In this document: positions 26,817-35,416 of the stretch, one piece after another | How positions within the stretch are numbered: position 1 is the first letter of the stretch | How the letters are laid out: every line of letters starts with the position of its first letter | Assembly: GCA_012798835.1 (NCBI GenBank) | Contig: JAAZML010000167.1 | Location: forward strand, 1-56,858 | DNA length: 56,858 nt | Direction: 5' to 3' | From: Clostridium sp. | Lineage (GTDB): Bacteria; Bacillota; Clostridia; Acetivibrionales; Acetivibrionaceae | Translations under genes and position numbers: made by a program | Notes under the pieces: generated by a model | Databases searched by the model: none | Told to the model about the DNA's origin: nothing | What the model saw: only the letters and a program-made list of their open reading frames with translations

Positions 26817-27919
26817 TAAAACTTAAATGGATCCCTTTCTACGTCGCTAACAATTGTTTCTACATCAGGGAATTTGTCGGATAAAAGTTTTTTTAACACC
26901 GGAGTTATAATCCTTTCAGTATTAAAATGCCCCGCATCTATAGCACAAATACCCATCTCTCGCATATCCACAGCGTCGTGGTATTTCACATCCCCTGTAA
27001 GTAAAACATCTGCCTTTGATTTCACCGCACCCAATATCCCCCTATCGAAGCTGCCGCAAAATACCGCCACATTTTTTATTTCCTTGCTAATTTTCCCTGA
27101 CACCCTTATACTCCCAACACTAAGTTTTTGCTTCACCCTATTTATAAAGGCTTCAAGAGTTTCCGGCCGATCCAGTTCCCCAATATTCCCCATTCCATAT
27201 TCCCTTCCTGCCATATCAAGGCGGTAGACATCGTAAGCTACCTCTTCGTAGGGGTGAACAGATTTCATCGACTCTAAAACCCTTTTTAACATCCCTTCGG
27301 GTACTATCGTCTCTAATCTATATTCTTCCACCTTTTCAAGCCTGCCTTCCGTACCTATATAGGGATTCGTCCCTTCATAAGGCGTAAACGTTCCAATGCC
27401 CTCAACCATAAAAGAGCAATCGCCATAGTTCCCGATATAACCCGCTCCAGCTCTGCTCATAGCACTCCTAACGGCGTCTACAGCGTTAATGGGAACAAAA
27501 ACAACAACCTTATAAAGTTTTTCTCTTTTGTAGGTTACAAGGTTTTCTATATCCCTAAGACCTATTATGGAAGCAAGCTGGTTATTTAGGCCCCCATGGG
27601 TCACATCCAAATTGGTATGTGCACTGTAAACTCCAATATCATTTTTAATAAGCTTGTAAATAATCCTGCCCTTTGGCTCATGCTCATTAATCCTTCTTAA
27701 TGCTTTAAATATAACTGGATGATGGGATACAATAAGATCAATTTTTTCGTTTATCGCCTCCTCAACAACCTCCGATGTAACCTCAAGGCAGATCAGCACT
27801 CTTTTTATGCTGGCATTTCTATTTCCAATTAATAACCCTACATTGTCAAAATCCATTGCCAGATCTGTAGGCGCTATTTCTTCCAAATAATCTATTATTT
27901 CACTTGTTTTCCTTCCCAC
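26813..27919 (-). CDS. Nif3-like dinuclear metal center protein (YqfO family)
   Basis: A 368-residue member of the NIF3/DUF34 family, which forms hexameric rings with a dinuclear metal site. The conserved His-rich motifs are seen: SHHPVIFK near 65, AHTNLDVTHGG near 100, and a C-terminal DAGHFNTE. A central insertion of about 100 residues (about 130-240) corresponds to the PII/CutA-like domain of the longer Firmicutes form. The cellular role is not settled, although a GTP cyclohydrolase-type role has been suggested for relatives. It follows trmK by 12 bases, the usual neighbour pair beside rpoD. Confidence 0.93.
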   Translation of the reverse strand: MGRKTSEIIDYLEEIAPTDLAMDFDNVGLLIGNRNASIKRVLICLEVTSEVVEEAINEKIDLIVSHHPVIFKALRRINEHEPKGRIIYKLIKNDIGVYSAHTNLDVTHGGLNNQLASIIGLRDIENLVTYKREKLYKVVVFVPINAVDAVRSAMSRAGAGYIGNYGDCSFMVEGIGTFTPYEGTNPYIGTEGRLEKVEEYRLETIVPEGMLKRVLESMKSVHPYEEVAYDVYRLDMAGREYGMGNIGELDRPETLEAFINRVKQKLSVGSIRVSGKISKEIKNVAVFCGSFDRGILGAVKSKADVLLTGDVKYHDAVDMREMGICAIDAGHFNTERIITPVLKKLLSDKFPDVETIVSDVERDPFKFY

Positions 27920-27931
27920 TAGATCCTCTCC

Positions 27932-28633
27932 TTATACTCTTTGATTGATAGTTTTTAGTAGCTCATCGAATCCATCCCGAATTCTTTTGTACCTAGATTT
28001 TAAATTGTCATAATCCTCATTTTTCTTCTCCATCTGGGCTAGGATTTTATCCTTTTGTTCCAGCTTTTTCAATATGTATTTTTCTAATAATCTGTCTTGG
28101 CTTTCAATTAGTTTCTCCCCAACATAATAATATATCTCTTTTTTGCTTTGTATCCTGCCTGTCCATTTTGCCGCCAGTGTACTGTATATTCTGTTGCCCT
28201 CTTTAGAAAGCCTTTCCGAGTATATAGCAAAACCATTTTCATAAAGCCATTTTCGTACTAGCTCAATAGAATTCATAGGTTGAATTATTATGGCATTGAA
28301 CCTTTTTGCTGTTTCGAGCCCCTTCCCCAGTATTTGGGTAATGGTCAATCCGCCCATTCCGGCAATTATTATTACTCCCGTCTCATCTGAACCGATTGTA
28401 TCCAAGCCAAAGCCTGTCCTTTTGGTTATCTTTTCTTCAAAACCATATTCTAATATGTTTTGAGTTGCCACCTTTAAAGGACCCTCCCTTACATCACTTG
28501 CCACGGACCTTTTACACCTACCCTCCTGGATAAGATAAATTGGTACGTAGGCATGATCGGTACCTATATCATATACAATATCACATTTGGGTACCATATC
28601 CGCAACCACCCTAAGGCGACCTTTTAGCTTCAT
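27932..28633 (-). CDS. trmK: tRNA (adenine(22)-N1)-methyltransferase TrmK
   Basis: Methylates N1 of A22 in the tRNA D-loop region. The 233-residue protein has a Rossmann methyltransferase domain: DIGTDHAYVPIYL is the SAM-binding motif I near residue 20, and IIIAGMGGLTITQIL and IIQPMNS follow. A C-terminal charged coiled-coil segment (about 160-230, rich in Lys and Glu) is typical of the family. Operon neighbour of the nif3-like gene and downstream of rpoD and two tRNAs. Confidence 0.93.
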   Translation of the reverse strand: MKLKGRLRVVADMVPKCDIVYDIGTDHAYVPIYLIQEGRCKRSVASDVREGPLKVATQNILEYGFEEKITKRTGFGLDTIGSDETGVIIIAGMGGLTITQILGKGLETAKRFNAIIIQPMNSIELVRKWLYENGFAIYSERLSKEGNRIYSTLAAKWTGRIQSKKEIYYYVGEKLIESQDRLLEKYILKKLEQKDKILAQMEKKNEDYDNLKSRYKRIRDGFDELLKTINQRV

Positions 28634-28646
28634 AACTTTCTTTTTC

Positions 28647-28751
28647 CTATGACCTTTGGATATAGCTCATCACTCCTTTTATATTTGCAGGTAGCGCATT
28701 GACCTTTTTGGCAACATTTGAATCAATATTTATATTTTGTACATGCTGCAA
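28647..28751 (-). CDS. Possible 34-aa ORF just before trmK
   Basis: A frame from TTG (28751) to TAG (28647) encodes 34 residues with a protein-like middle (NVAKKVNALPANIKGVMSYI). It ends 13 bases before trmK. There is no strong ribosome site before the TTG, so it could be a remnant of a gene that once lay between the tRNAs and trmK. No family is recognised. Confidence 0.22.
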   Translation of the reverse strand: MQHVQNINIDSNVAKKVNALPANIKGVMSYIQRS

Positions 28752-28814
28752 TACCCAAAATAAATATTAAACATGTATTTTTCGGGATAAGCTTTTGAGT
28801 ATTGAAGGGATATA

Positions 28815-28848
28815 TAAAAAGCCAGACAAGTATAAGTATGTCTGACTT
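28815..28848 (-). terminator. Terminator after the tRNA pair
   Basis: AGTCAGACA and TGTCTGGCT (minus strand, one G-U pair) form a 9-base stem followed by TTTTTATAT. It starts four bases past the CCA end of tRNA-Met. Confidence 0.85.
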
Positions 28849-28851
28849 TTT

Positions 28852-28928
28852 TGGTGGGCCTTCAGGGACTCGAACCCCGGACCTACCGGTTATGAGCCGG
28901 TTGCTCTAACCAACTGAGCTAAAGGCCC
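28852..28928 (-). tRNA. tRNA-Met (anticodon CAT)
   Basis: A 77-base cloverleaf with acceptor GGGCCTT/AAGGCCC, D-arm TAGCTCAGTTGGTTAGAGC, anticodon loop CTCATAA and T-arm GGGGTTCGAGTCCC. CCA is encoded. The sequence resembles elongator tRNA-Met rather than the initiator (paired first base). A CAT anticodon modified to read AUA (Ile) is the alternative and cannot be excluded by eye. Confidence 0.93.
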
Positions 28929-28931
28929 CCG

Positions 28932-29007
28932 TGGCTCCTCAAGTTGGACTCGAACCAACGACCCTGCGGTTAACAGCCGCATGCTCTACCGACTGAGCTA
29001 TTGAGGA
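28932..29007 (-). tRNA. tRNA-Asn (anticodon GTT)
   Basis: A 76-base cloverleaf with acceptor TCCTCAA/TTGAGGA, D-arm TAGCTCAGTCGGTAGAGCA, anticodon loop CTGTTAA and T-arm TTGGTTCGAGTCCAA. CCA is encoded. It is 3 bases from tRNA-Met, the two being co-transcribed from the promoter at 29047-29075. Confidence 0.97.
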
Positions 29008-29046
29008 ATATATTTTATAATAAATAATACAAAGTGTATAAACAAT

Positions 29047-29075
29047 ATTATACTTATTCAAGCGTATAAGGTCAA
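29047..29075 (-). promoter_or_regulatory. Promoter of the tRNA-Asn/tRNA-Met unit
   Basis: TTGACC, 17 bases, TATAAT on the minus strand, between the rpoD terminator and tRNA-Asn. Confidence 0.78.
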
Positions 29076-29098
29076 GAATTATTTTTAAATTATCATAA

Positions 29099-29119
29099 GA
29101 CCCCCCGAATATGGGGGTC
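29099..29119 (-). terminator. Probable rpoD terminator
   Basis: GACCCCC and GGGGGTC form a strong GC stem 45 bases past the rpoD stop. The following sequence on the minus strand is T/A-rich without an uninterrupted T run. Confidence 0.55.
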
Positions 29120-29163
29120 ACATGTTTCCTATATTTACAAAACTTAAATGTTTAAAGTCAAGT

Positions 29164-30234
29164 CTACTCAAGATAATCCTTCAGCTTCCTACTTCTGCTG
29201 GGGTGCCTTAGTTTACGTAATGCCTTGGCCTCTATTTGGCGGATTCTCTCCCTTGTTACGTTGAATTCTTTCCCTACCTCTTCAAGGGTCCTCGCTCTGC
29301 CATCATCCAAACCAAACCGCAACCTTAAAACTTTTTCTTCCCTCGGGGTCAAGGTATCCAAAACATCTATTAGCTGTTCCTTTAATAAAGTATATGCCGC
29401 TGCCTCCGAAGGAGCTGGGGCATCATCATCGGGTATAAAATCACCAAGATGGCTGTCCTCCTCTTCACCTATGGGGGTCTCTAGCGAAACAGGTTCTTGG
29501 GATATTTTCATTATTTCCCTAACCTTTTCAACAGGCATATTCATTTCCTTAGCTATTTCCTCCGGGAGGGGATCCTTCCCTAGTTCTTGTAAAAGTTGCC
29601 TTGAAACCCTAATAAGCTTATTAATTGTTTCAACCATGTGTACTGGTATCCGTATAGTCCTTGCCTGATCAGCAATAGCCCTAGTTATTGCCTGTCTTAT
29701 CCACCATGTAGCGTAGGTACTAAACTTAAAGCCTTTTGTGTAATCGAATTTTTCTACCGCCTTTATAAGCCCCAAGTTTCCCTCCTGAATCAAATCAAGA
29801 AAAAGCATACCTCTCCCTACATACCTTTTGGCTATACTCACAACCAATCTTAAATTGGCCTCTGCTAGTTTCCTTTTGGCATCTCCATCACCTTCACCCA
29901 TTCTTTTTGCAAGATCAACCTCTTCAGTAGCAGTTAGAAGGGGTACTTTCCCAATTTCCTTTAGGTACATCCTAACAGGGTCATCTATGCTAACACCTTC
30001 TGGCACCGAAATATCTATTTCCTCTTCCTCAGCCTCTTTTATCTCGGATTCTATATCACCCACCACATCTATACCTATATTCTCCAATGCCTCGTAAATC
30101 TTCTCTATCTGTTCAGGCCCAATCTCAATCTCATCAAAGGCGTCCATGATTTCCTTGTATGTCATCATACCCTTTTGTTTTCCCTTTTCAATTAGATCAA
30201 GCAAAATTGTTTTTATATCATTATTGGGTTTCAC
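29164..30234 (-). CDS. rpoD: RNA polymerase sigma factor RpoD (sigma-A)
   Basis: The primary sigma factor that recognises the TTGACA/TATAAT promoters seen throughout the window. The 356-residue protein has a reduced acidic N-terminal region 1.1 (about 1-85), region 1.2 ([17 protein letters not shown]), region 2 with [21 protein letters not shown] and the [10 protein letters not shown] -10-recognition helix, region 3, and region 4 with [20 protein letters not shown], the -35-recognition helix-turn-helix. It lacks the long non-conserved insert of proteobacterial sigma-70. It is the last gene of dgt-dnaG-rpoD and starts 18 bases after dnaG. Confidence 0.98.
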   Translation of the reverse strand: MKPNNDIKTILLDLIEKGKQKGMMTYKEIMDAFDEIEIGPEQIEKIYEALENIGIDVVGDIESEIKEAEEEEIDISVPEGVSIDDPVRMYLKEIGKVPLLTATEEVDLAKRMGEGDGDAKRKLAEANLRLVVSIAKRYVGRGMLFLDLIQEGNLGLIKAVEKFDYTKGFKFSTYATWWIRQAITRAIADQARTIRIPVHMVETINKLIRVSRQLLQELGKDPLPEEIAKEMNMPVEKVREIMKISQEPVSLETPIGEEEDSHLGDFIPDDDAPAPSEAAAYTLLKEQLIDVLDTLTPREEKVLRLRFGLDDGRARTLEEVGKEFNVTRERIRQIEAKALRKLRHPSRSRKLKDYLE

Positions 30235-30252
30235 TTACTGCCCCTCCGTTCA

Positions 30253-32061
30253 TTAAAATGTATCTCTTTGTTTGTTTTTCTTTTTTATTAATATTGCATT
30301 TAGTTCTATCTTTAATTCTTCTGTGTTTTCTAAAGTTAAGTCCCCTGAAGAGGAAAGAGCTTCTAATATCTCGTTCTCTCTCTTTCCCAGCCTGTATATC
30401 TGCATTATTTCAATCATATCCCTTGCCGCTTTTTTATTATCATCAAAATTGCAGTCTTCCTGTATCAATCTTGCAAATACATTGGATAATTCACCTTCTG
30501 CAAAGTTTACTAGTTCTGCGGGTACAAGACCTTTTTTATTGCTGATATCTTGGAAAACTTGCTTTGCTATTTCCCTATTACTTTCATCTTCAAAATCTTC
30601 TGGGGATATCCTATCCCGAACCATTTTATATAATGCGTTGTCAATACTCAGTATACAAAGCAAAATTTGTTCACATTTAATAACCTTTTCGTATTCTTTA
30701 TCGCCCTTTTTTCTAATGCTTTTGAGCCTATCTCTGTCAATGTTTGCAATTGTCTTAAAGCCCTTTTTAGGTTTTATTCTTTTTAATACCTCTGCATACA
30801 TCGATTCCTGACTTATTCCGTATTCACTGGATATTTTTTTAATATACATTTCCCTTTCCATATTGTTATCGATTCTGGATAACAAAGTGGCCACCTCGTT
30901 TAGAAAATTAATTTTTCCATCGGTAGTATTTGTATCAATAGTACCCTTTAGTATTTTTATTTTATACTCAACCAATGAAAATGTTTTTTGTAACAACTTT
31001 CTAAATTCATTGGGGCCTTTCTCCTTTATAAAGGTATCTGGGTCCTTATTATCGGGTATTAAAAGCACCCTAACATTACATCCAATCCTGCTCAATAAAT
31101 CAAGACCTCGCATAGTTGCTGCTCGTCCCGCCGCATCTGCATCAAAAGAAATTATTATTTCTTCAGCATATTTTTTCAGTAACCTACCCTGGTTATCTGT
31201 TAATGCTGTACCAAGGGATGCCACCGTGTTTATTATTCCAAACTGGAATAAGGATATTACATCCATATAGCCTTCAACTACTATTATTTGTTTTTCCCTT
31301 GCATTTTTGGCGAAATTCAGAGCAAAAAGGTTATTTCTCTTATTGTAAACCAATGTTTCTGGAGAGTTTAAGTATTTGGGTGTAGTATCACCTAGTACCC
31401 TCCCACCAAAACCAATAACTTTCCCCCTTAAATCAAAAATCGGAAATATGATCCTTTCTCTAAATCTATCAAAACAATTCGCAGCTTTTTTTCCCTTGAC
31501 AATTAATCCGCTTTCAATAAGGATATCATCGTCATAACCACAGTCTTTTAAATGGTTGTACAGCGTATCCCAGCCTCCTGGTGCATATCCAATTCCGAAT
31601 TTACGTGCTATTTGGGTGCTTATTTTTCGATGCCTTAGATATTCCCTTGCTTGGGGGTTCTCCTTGGCATTTAATTGTTCGTAAAAAAAGCGTGCTGCCT
31701 CAACATTAATTTTAATCAATTCCTGCTTTTTCTTGACAACAATTTTTCCTTTTCCGTTATCGCCTTCAGGCAATGGTATTCTTGCTCTATCGGCAAGAAA
31801 TTTGATCGCTTCTATATAGTCAAAGTTTTCCGTTTCCATAATAAACTGGATTACACTTCCGCCTTTGCCACATCCAAAGCAATAATATAACTGTTTCCCA
31901 GGATCTACACTAAATGAAGGAGTCTTTTCATTATGAAATGGACAAAGCCCAAAATAATTTTTACCTTTTCTCTCTAACTTAATATACTCCCCGATAACAG
32001 CCAATATATCGTTACTTATTCTTATCTCTTCGATCAATTCTTCTGGGTAATATATACGCAT
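30253..32061 (-). CDS. dnaG: DNA primase
   Basis: Synthesises RNA primers at the replication fork. The 602-residue protein has an N-terminal CHC2 zinc domain (CPFHNEKTPSF...YYCFGC, about residues 41-65), the catalytic TOPRIM core (about 260-345, with VVEGYMDVISLFQ and FDADAAGRAA holding acidic metal ligands) and a C-terminal helicase-binding domain (about 450-600). Length is normal. Ribosome site AAGGAAG lies before ATG 32061. The upstream spacer of about 550 bases has no clear promoter close to dnaG, but a promoter ahead of dgt could read through. Confidence 0.97.
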   Translation of the reverse strand: MRIYYPEELIEEIRISNDILAVIGEYIKLERKGKNYFGLCPFHNEKTPSFSVDPGKQLYYCFGCGKGGSVIQFIMETENFDYIEAIKFLADRARIPLPEGDNGKGKIVVKKKQELIKINVEAARFFYEQLNAKENPQAREYLRHRKISTQIARKFGIGYAPGGWDTLYNHLKDCGYDDDILIESGLIVKGKKAANCFDRFRERIIFPIFDLRGKVIGFGGRVLGDTTPKYLNSPETLVYNKRNNLFALNFAKNAREKQIIVVEGYMDVISLFQFGIINTVASLGTALTDNQGRLLKKYAEEIIISFDADAAGRAATMRGLDLLSRIGCNVRVLLIPDNKDPDTFIKEKGPNEFRKLLQKTFSLVEYKIKILKGTIDTNTTDGKINFLNEVATLLSRIDNNMEREMYIKKISSEYGISQESMYAEVLKRIKPKKGFKTIANIDRDRLKSIRKKGDKEYEKVIKCEQILLCILSIDNALYKMVRDRISPEDFEDESNREIAKQVFQDISNKKGLVPAELVNFAEGELSNVFARLIQEDCNFDDNKKAARDMIEIMQIYRLGKRENEILEALSSSGDLTLENTEELKIELNAILIKKKNKQRDTF

Positions 32062-32173
32062 TTTTCTCTTCTTCCTTAAAACAACTCCTTTAAAAACTTT
32101 TGTTTAATATATATACTATATGTTTTACAATGTCCCTATAAACATTGAACATACAAAACAACACAATCCTAGC

Positions 32174-32251
32174 TTACCACCAGTAAGGTCTGTGTGTAAA
32201 AAACCATTTGCTGCTTGCTGCTGCTTTTTGTTTATCTATAAACTTCGACAT
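32174..32251 (-). CDS. Candidate 25-aa aromatic-rich microprotein before dnaG
   Basis: ATG at 32251 opens a 25-codon frame ending TGG TGG TAA. The peptide starts MSKFIDKQKAAASSK, a basic amphipathic half, and continues WFFTHRPYWW, with six aromatic residues in the last ten. GAAGGGAT lies about 12 bases upstream, somewhat far. The composition looks like a real peptide rather than random AT-rich sequence. No terminator follows, so a tandem-Trp attenuation leader is not supported. Family unknown. Confidence 0.45.
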   Translation of the reverse strand: MSKFIDKQKAAASSKWFFTHRPYWW

Positions 32252-32409
32252 ATTTATTATTATCCCTTCTTTTTTATGCCAGAGTGACTTAAATAAATTA
32301 TTGATTGCCCCTTAAAAAGCAATGTAACTGTATTCTTTACACATAAATTTTACAAAACACTTTTTCTTTTTACTAACTTTTTAAAATCAAATCATTAAAC
32401 TACAATTTG

Positions 32410-32454
32410 ATTCTTCATAAAATTATTCTTCATAAAATTATTCTTCATAAAATT
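32410..32454. repeat. Three exact tandem copies of a 15-base unit
   Basis: ATTCTTCATAAAATT is repeated three times without change in the dgt-dnaG spacer. It is AT-rich and could be polymerase slippage or an array of protein-binding sites. Confidence 0.85.
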
Positions 32455-32527
32455 AATTTTTCCTTCTTAATAATAAAAACAAATATTTTTAGATATTCTT
32501 TCATCTTCTTTACCATTTTATACATTT

Positions 32528-32568
32528 AAAAGCCCAAAAGGTGTATTATCAACAACCCCAGGGCCTTT
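32528..32568 (-). terminator. Possible dgt terminator
   Basis: On the minus strand AAAGGCCC pairs with GGGCTTTT (one G-U pair) across a loop of about 25 bases, 40 bases past the dgt stop. The T-tract is short. Readthrough into dnaG is possible. Confidence 0.4.
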
Positions 32569-32608
32569 ATCTTTTCCTTCAAACGTCAAATTTTACCTTT
32601 AGCTCGCT

Positions 32609-33607
32609 TCAATATTGCCAAGATTCGGGTATAAATATTTCGTGGAATTTCCTTACGGCATATCTGTCAGTCATTCCAGCAATATAATCACAAACCACCC
32701 TATCTAAATCCAAACCTTGGAGCATGTTTTTAAATTCATCGGGAAGAAGTTCGGGTCTCGTTTTTATATATTTGTAAAGCTCACGAATGATGTTTTTTGC
32801 CTTAATTTCATCTTTCTTAGCTTTAGATTCGAAATATACATTTTCAAACATAAAATCCCTTAATTCATCCTTTGCTTCTAGAAATTCATCACTCATTTTA
32901 ATGATATTTTTGTTTGTGCTGTTTTCTATGATATTAATTATCATATTGTTTATCCTTTTGCTAGATCCGCTTCCTAATACATCGACGCATCCTTTGGGCA
33001 GATCACCCTCCGATATTATGCCACCCCTTATGGCATCGTCTATATCATGGTTGATATATGCGATTTGATCTGCATACCTTATAACTTGCCCCTCTAAAGT
33101 CGATGGTATAATCCTTCCAGTATGATTCTTAATACCATCTCTAACTTCAAACGTAAGATTTAAACCGTTGACCCCTTCTAACCTGTCGATAACTCTTAGA
33201 CTTTGCTCATTATGTCTGAATCCATAAGGGCATATATCGTTTAGGATATCCTCCCCAGCATGCCCAAACGGTGTATGACCCAGATCATGTCCTAAGGATA
33301 TGGCCTCGGTTAAATCCTCGTTTAACATCAAGCTTCTAGCTATTGTTCGTGCAATTTGCGATACTTCAAGGGTATGCGTGAGTCTGGTTCTATAATGATC
33401 CCCCTCTGGTGAAAGGAATACCTGGGTCTTATGCTTTAGTCTTCTAAATGACTTGGAATATAATATTCTATCCCTGTCTCTTTGGAATCTGGTTCTTATA
33501 TCGCATTCTTTTTCTTCATGTTCTCGCCCTGCCGATTGGGTACTTTTTTGGGCAAACGGCGACAATATTTTATCTTCTATAAGCTCTTGGGCAACACGAA
33601 TCGACAT
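32609..33607 (-). CDS. dgt: Deoxyguanosinetriphosphate triphosphohydrolase-like protein
   Basis: An HD-superfamily dNTP triphosphohydrolase of 332 residues that would cut dNTPs to deoxynucleosides and triphosphate. The metal-binding HD residues are seen as THTLEVSQIA (His) and LGHDLGHTPFGHAGE (His-Asp), with a later YADQIAYINHDIDDA Asp. The N-terminal YSKSFRRLKHKTQVF is typical of the short type-2 dGTPase group. The order dgt-dnaG-rpoD is the usual one in Clostridia. It has its own promoter, and dnaG begins about 550 bases downstream. Confidence 0.93.
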   Translation of the reverse strand: MSIRVAQELIEDKILSPFAQKSTQSAGREHEEKECDIRTRFQRDRDRILYSKSFRRLKHKTQVFLSPEGDHYRTRLTHTLEVSQIARTIARSLMLNEDLTEAISLGHDLGHTPFGHAGEDILNDICPYGFRHNEQSLRVIDRLEGVNGLNLTFEVRDGIKNHTGRIIPSTLEGQVIRYADQIAYINHDIDDAIRGGIISEGDLPKGCVDVLGSGSSKRINNMIINIIENSTNKNIIKMSDEFLEAKDELRDFMFENVYFESKAKKDEIKAKNIIRELYKYIKTRPELLPDEFKNMLQGLDLDRVVCDYIAGMTDRYAVRKFHEIFIPESWQY

Positions 33608-33702
33608 AATAATTCATCTCCTGATGTAGAATATCGTTTCCCCATCCAATCCACTATATTTTAATACCTGGATGGTCAAAACATAATAATTATTTATATC
33701 AT

Positions 33703-33731
33703 ATTATACCAGAAATAGCTTGTCATACCAA
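33703..33731 (-). promoter_or_regulatory. Promoter for dgt
   Basis: TTGGTA, 17 bases, TATAAT on the minus strand with TGG before the -10 (extended -10). The leader to the dgt start is about 90 bases. Confidence 0.6.
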
Positions 33732-33760
33732 GGTGGAAATCTGTTTTTAGGGCTTTACCC

Positions 33761-34798
33761 CTATAGTATTTCCTCAATAATTAAATCGGTATCCTCAGAC
33801 AAATCTATGTATCCCCCATCAATATTTATAATGGGTGATGAAACAAACCTTGGATTTATATATACTATCTCACAAACCCTTCCATCATTTAGCTTAGCGA
33901 AGTCACCCACAAAATATGACGCTATATTGCTCAGTAGAGCATTTACAACTTTGATATCCAATTTGCCTATGGACTCTCTTTCCATCATTCTAAATACTTC
34001 AAAAGCGCTTTCCCTTTCCTTGTATACCCTATTGGATGTCATCGCATCATATATATCAGCAACCGCAATCACCTTTGCAAGTTTACTTATCTTTTCACCC
34101 TTAATACCCATGGGATACCCGCTTCCGTCCTCCCTTTCGTGATGCATGAGAACTGCATGGGAAACATCTTTATCCATATTCTTCTCATTTTCTAAAATCC
34201 TATAGCCGTATACAGCATGTTTTTTTATTTCATTGTATTCTTCTTCAGTCAATTTTCCAGGTTTATTTAAAATTTTTGAGGATACCCTTGTTTTTCCTAC
34301 GTCGTGGAGTAAACCAGCTATAACTAGCTTTTTGATCTCAGTTTCCTTATATCCCAGCCATTTCCCAAGTAGCATCGATAAAAGTGAGACATTTATACTA
34401 TGGGTATATAAATATTCACCCGATAGCTTTATTTGATTTAAACATCTGACAATATCTTTCCTTTCACTAGCTTTTAAAATTACAGATTCTGCAACCCTAT
34501 TTATCTTTCCTACGTCAATACCCTTACCCGCCTCCAGATCACATATTATATTCCTTATGGAATCCATGTTTTTGCTATACTGCATATTAAAAGCATCGGA
34601 TGTTTCCCGCAGAGGGATATTATTTTCCTCACAAATAACCTTTATTTTAGGCAATTCAAGATTGCCAAGTTTTCTTATTATATACTCATCTAGGATCGTT
34701 CCCTCAGAAACTATTACTGCACCATAATTATTTAGTACCGTTTCCCCAAGCATCATCCCAGTTTTTAATTCATACGTAGATAAAAGTAATTTTGCCAT
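33761..34798 (-). CDS. HD-GYP domain protein, probable c-di-GMP phosphodiesterase
   Basis: A 345-residue soluble protein with a poorly conserved N-terminal region (about 1-120) and an HD-GYP domain (about 130-310). The catalytic motifs are intact: HDVGKTRV (HD), HHEREDGSGYPMG (HHE and GYP), and VADIYDAMTS downstream. HD-GYP proteins of this type hydrolyse cyclic di-GMP to pGpG or GMP. No receiver, PAS or membrane segment is visible, so the input signal is unknown. ATG at 34798 follows GGGTG at the right distance; a GTG three codons upstream lacks a site. Confidence 0.92.
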   Translation of the reverse strand: MAKLLLSTYELKTGMMLGETVLNNYGAVIVSEGTILDEYIIRKLGNLELPKIKVICEENNIPLRETSDAFNMQYSKNMDSIRNIICDLEAGKGIDVGKINRVAESVILKASERKDIVRCLNQIKLSGEYLYTHSINVSLLSMLLGKWLGYKETEIKKLVIAGLLHDVGKTRVSSKILNKPGKLTEEEYNEIKKHAVYGYRILENEKNMDKDVSHAVLMHHEREDGSGYPMGIKGEKISKLAKVIAVADIYDAMTSNRVYKERESAFEVFRMMERESIGKLDIKVVNALLSNIASYFVGDFAKLNDGRVCEIVYINPRFVSSPIINIDGGYIDLSEDTDLIIEEIL

Positions 34799-35029
34799 AG
34801 TATTCACCCATTTTATATATATTTATATCTTTATCGGTCAAAGCTTATGTTGCCTTTATGTTTAATCAGCCTTTTGACGGTTGAACTTTCCAATTGAACA
34901 CCAATATGTATTATGTTAACATGAAAGTACGGATTGTTATTGTACATTGGCCCCCTTTTCTTAGTAATCGCAAGTTGGGGTCCGGGGATTGTACAGCTTA
35001 GAATATAAACGGAGGGAATGGTCATTTGT

Positions 35030-35296
35030 ATGCAATCTAATAACTCTAAAAATGTGGGTAAAGTAACCGAAAGACTTAATAAAATGAACCTGTTATCCAA
35101 GCTTGCCATAAAGCATGGCATTCAGCTTTTTACGCTAATGCTTCTCCTTGGTGTTGCTACAGTTTTTCTGTACCATTATGTAACTGGCTATGATTATACA
35201 TTTTTCCTTGGTACGCAGATAATAAAAACTAGTTTTTTTGTTTTAGCAGAAACGATAATTGCTGCACTTTTTATAGACTTTTTGGTGGGAAGTTAA
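35030..35296 (+). CDS. Small two-helix membrane protein of unknown function
   Basis: An 88-residue protein. A polar N-terminal third (NSKNVGKVTERLNKMNLLSK) is followed by two hydrophobic helices (about 31-51 and 63-84) with a short YDYTFF loop. No family is recognised. GGAGGG at 35011-35016 lies 13 bases before this ATG and only one base before an in-frame ATG at 35018; an ATT at 35024 would be ideally spaced. The start is therefore uncertain. It is a lone plus-strand gene between divergent HD-GYP and convergent panD. Confidence 0.6.
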   Translation: MQSNNSKNVGKVTERLNKMNLLSKLAIKHGIQLFTLMLLLGVATVFLYHYVTGYDYTFFLGTQIIKTSFFVLAETIIAALFIDFLVGS

Positions 35297-35331
35297 AGGA
35301 GCCAAAACATATTTTATGGATTTGGCTCTTT
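35297..35331. terminator. Stem-loop after the small membrane protein
   Basis: GAGCCAAA (35299-35306) and TTTGGCTC (35321-35328) are exact complements flanked by AAAG and TTT. It starts at the stop codon of the plus-strand gene and could also serve panD from the other side. The T-tract is short. Confidence 0.5.
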
Positions 35332-35416
35332 AGGAAGTACCGATTTTCAGATTCGGATACTGGAAACCGCCCAATCAAACACTTGTAAAATTTGGGGGCC
35401 GGCTGTCTTTGTAAAA

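Noticed and set aside
30272-31270. Plus-strand open frames opposite dnaG
   Set aside because: Antisense to the conserved primase domains, with no ribosome site or family likeness.
32062-32251. Trp-type attenuator built on the tandem TGG TGG codons of the 25-aa ORF
   Set aside because: No terminator or antiterminator pair follows, and the next gene is dnaG rather than a Trp-pathway gene.
34812-34841. TTGACC-18-TATAAA promoter for the HD-GYP gene
   Set aside because: The implied transcription start would fall inside the ribosome binding site, so the pair is probably fortuitous.
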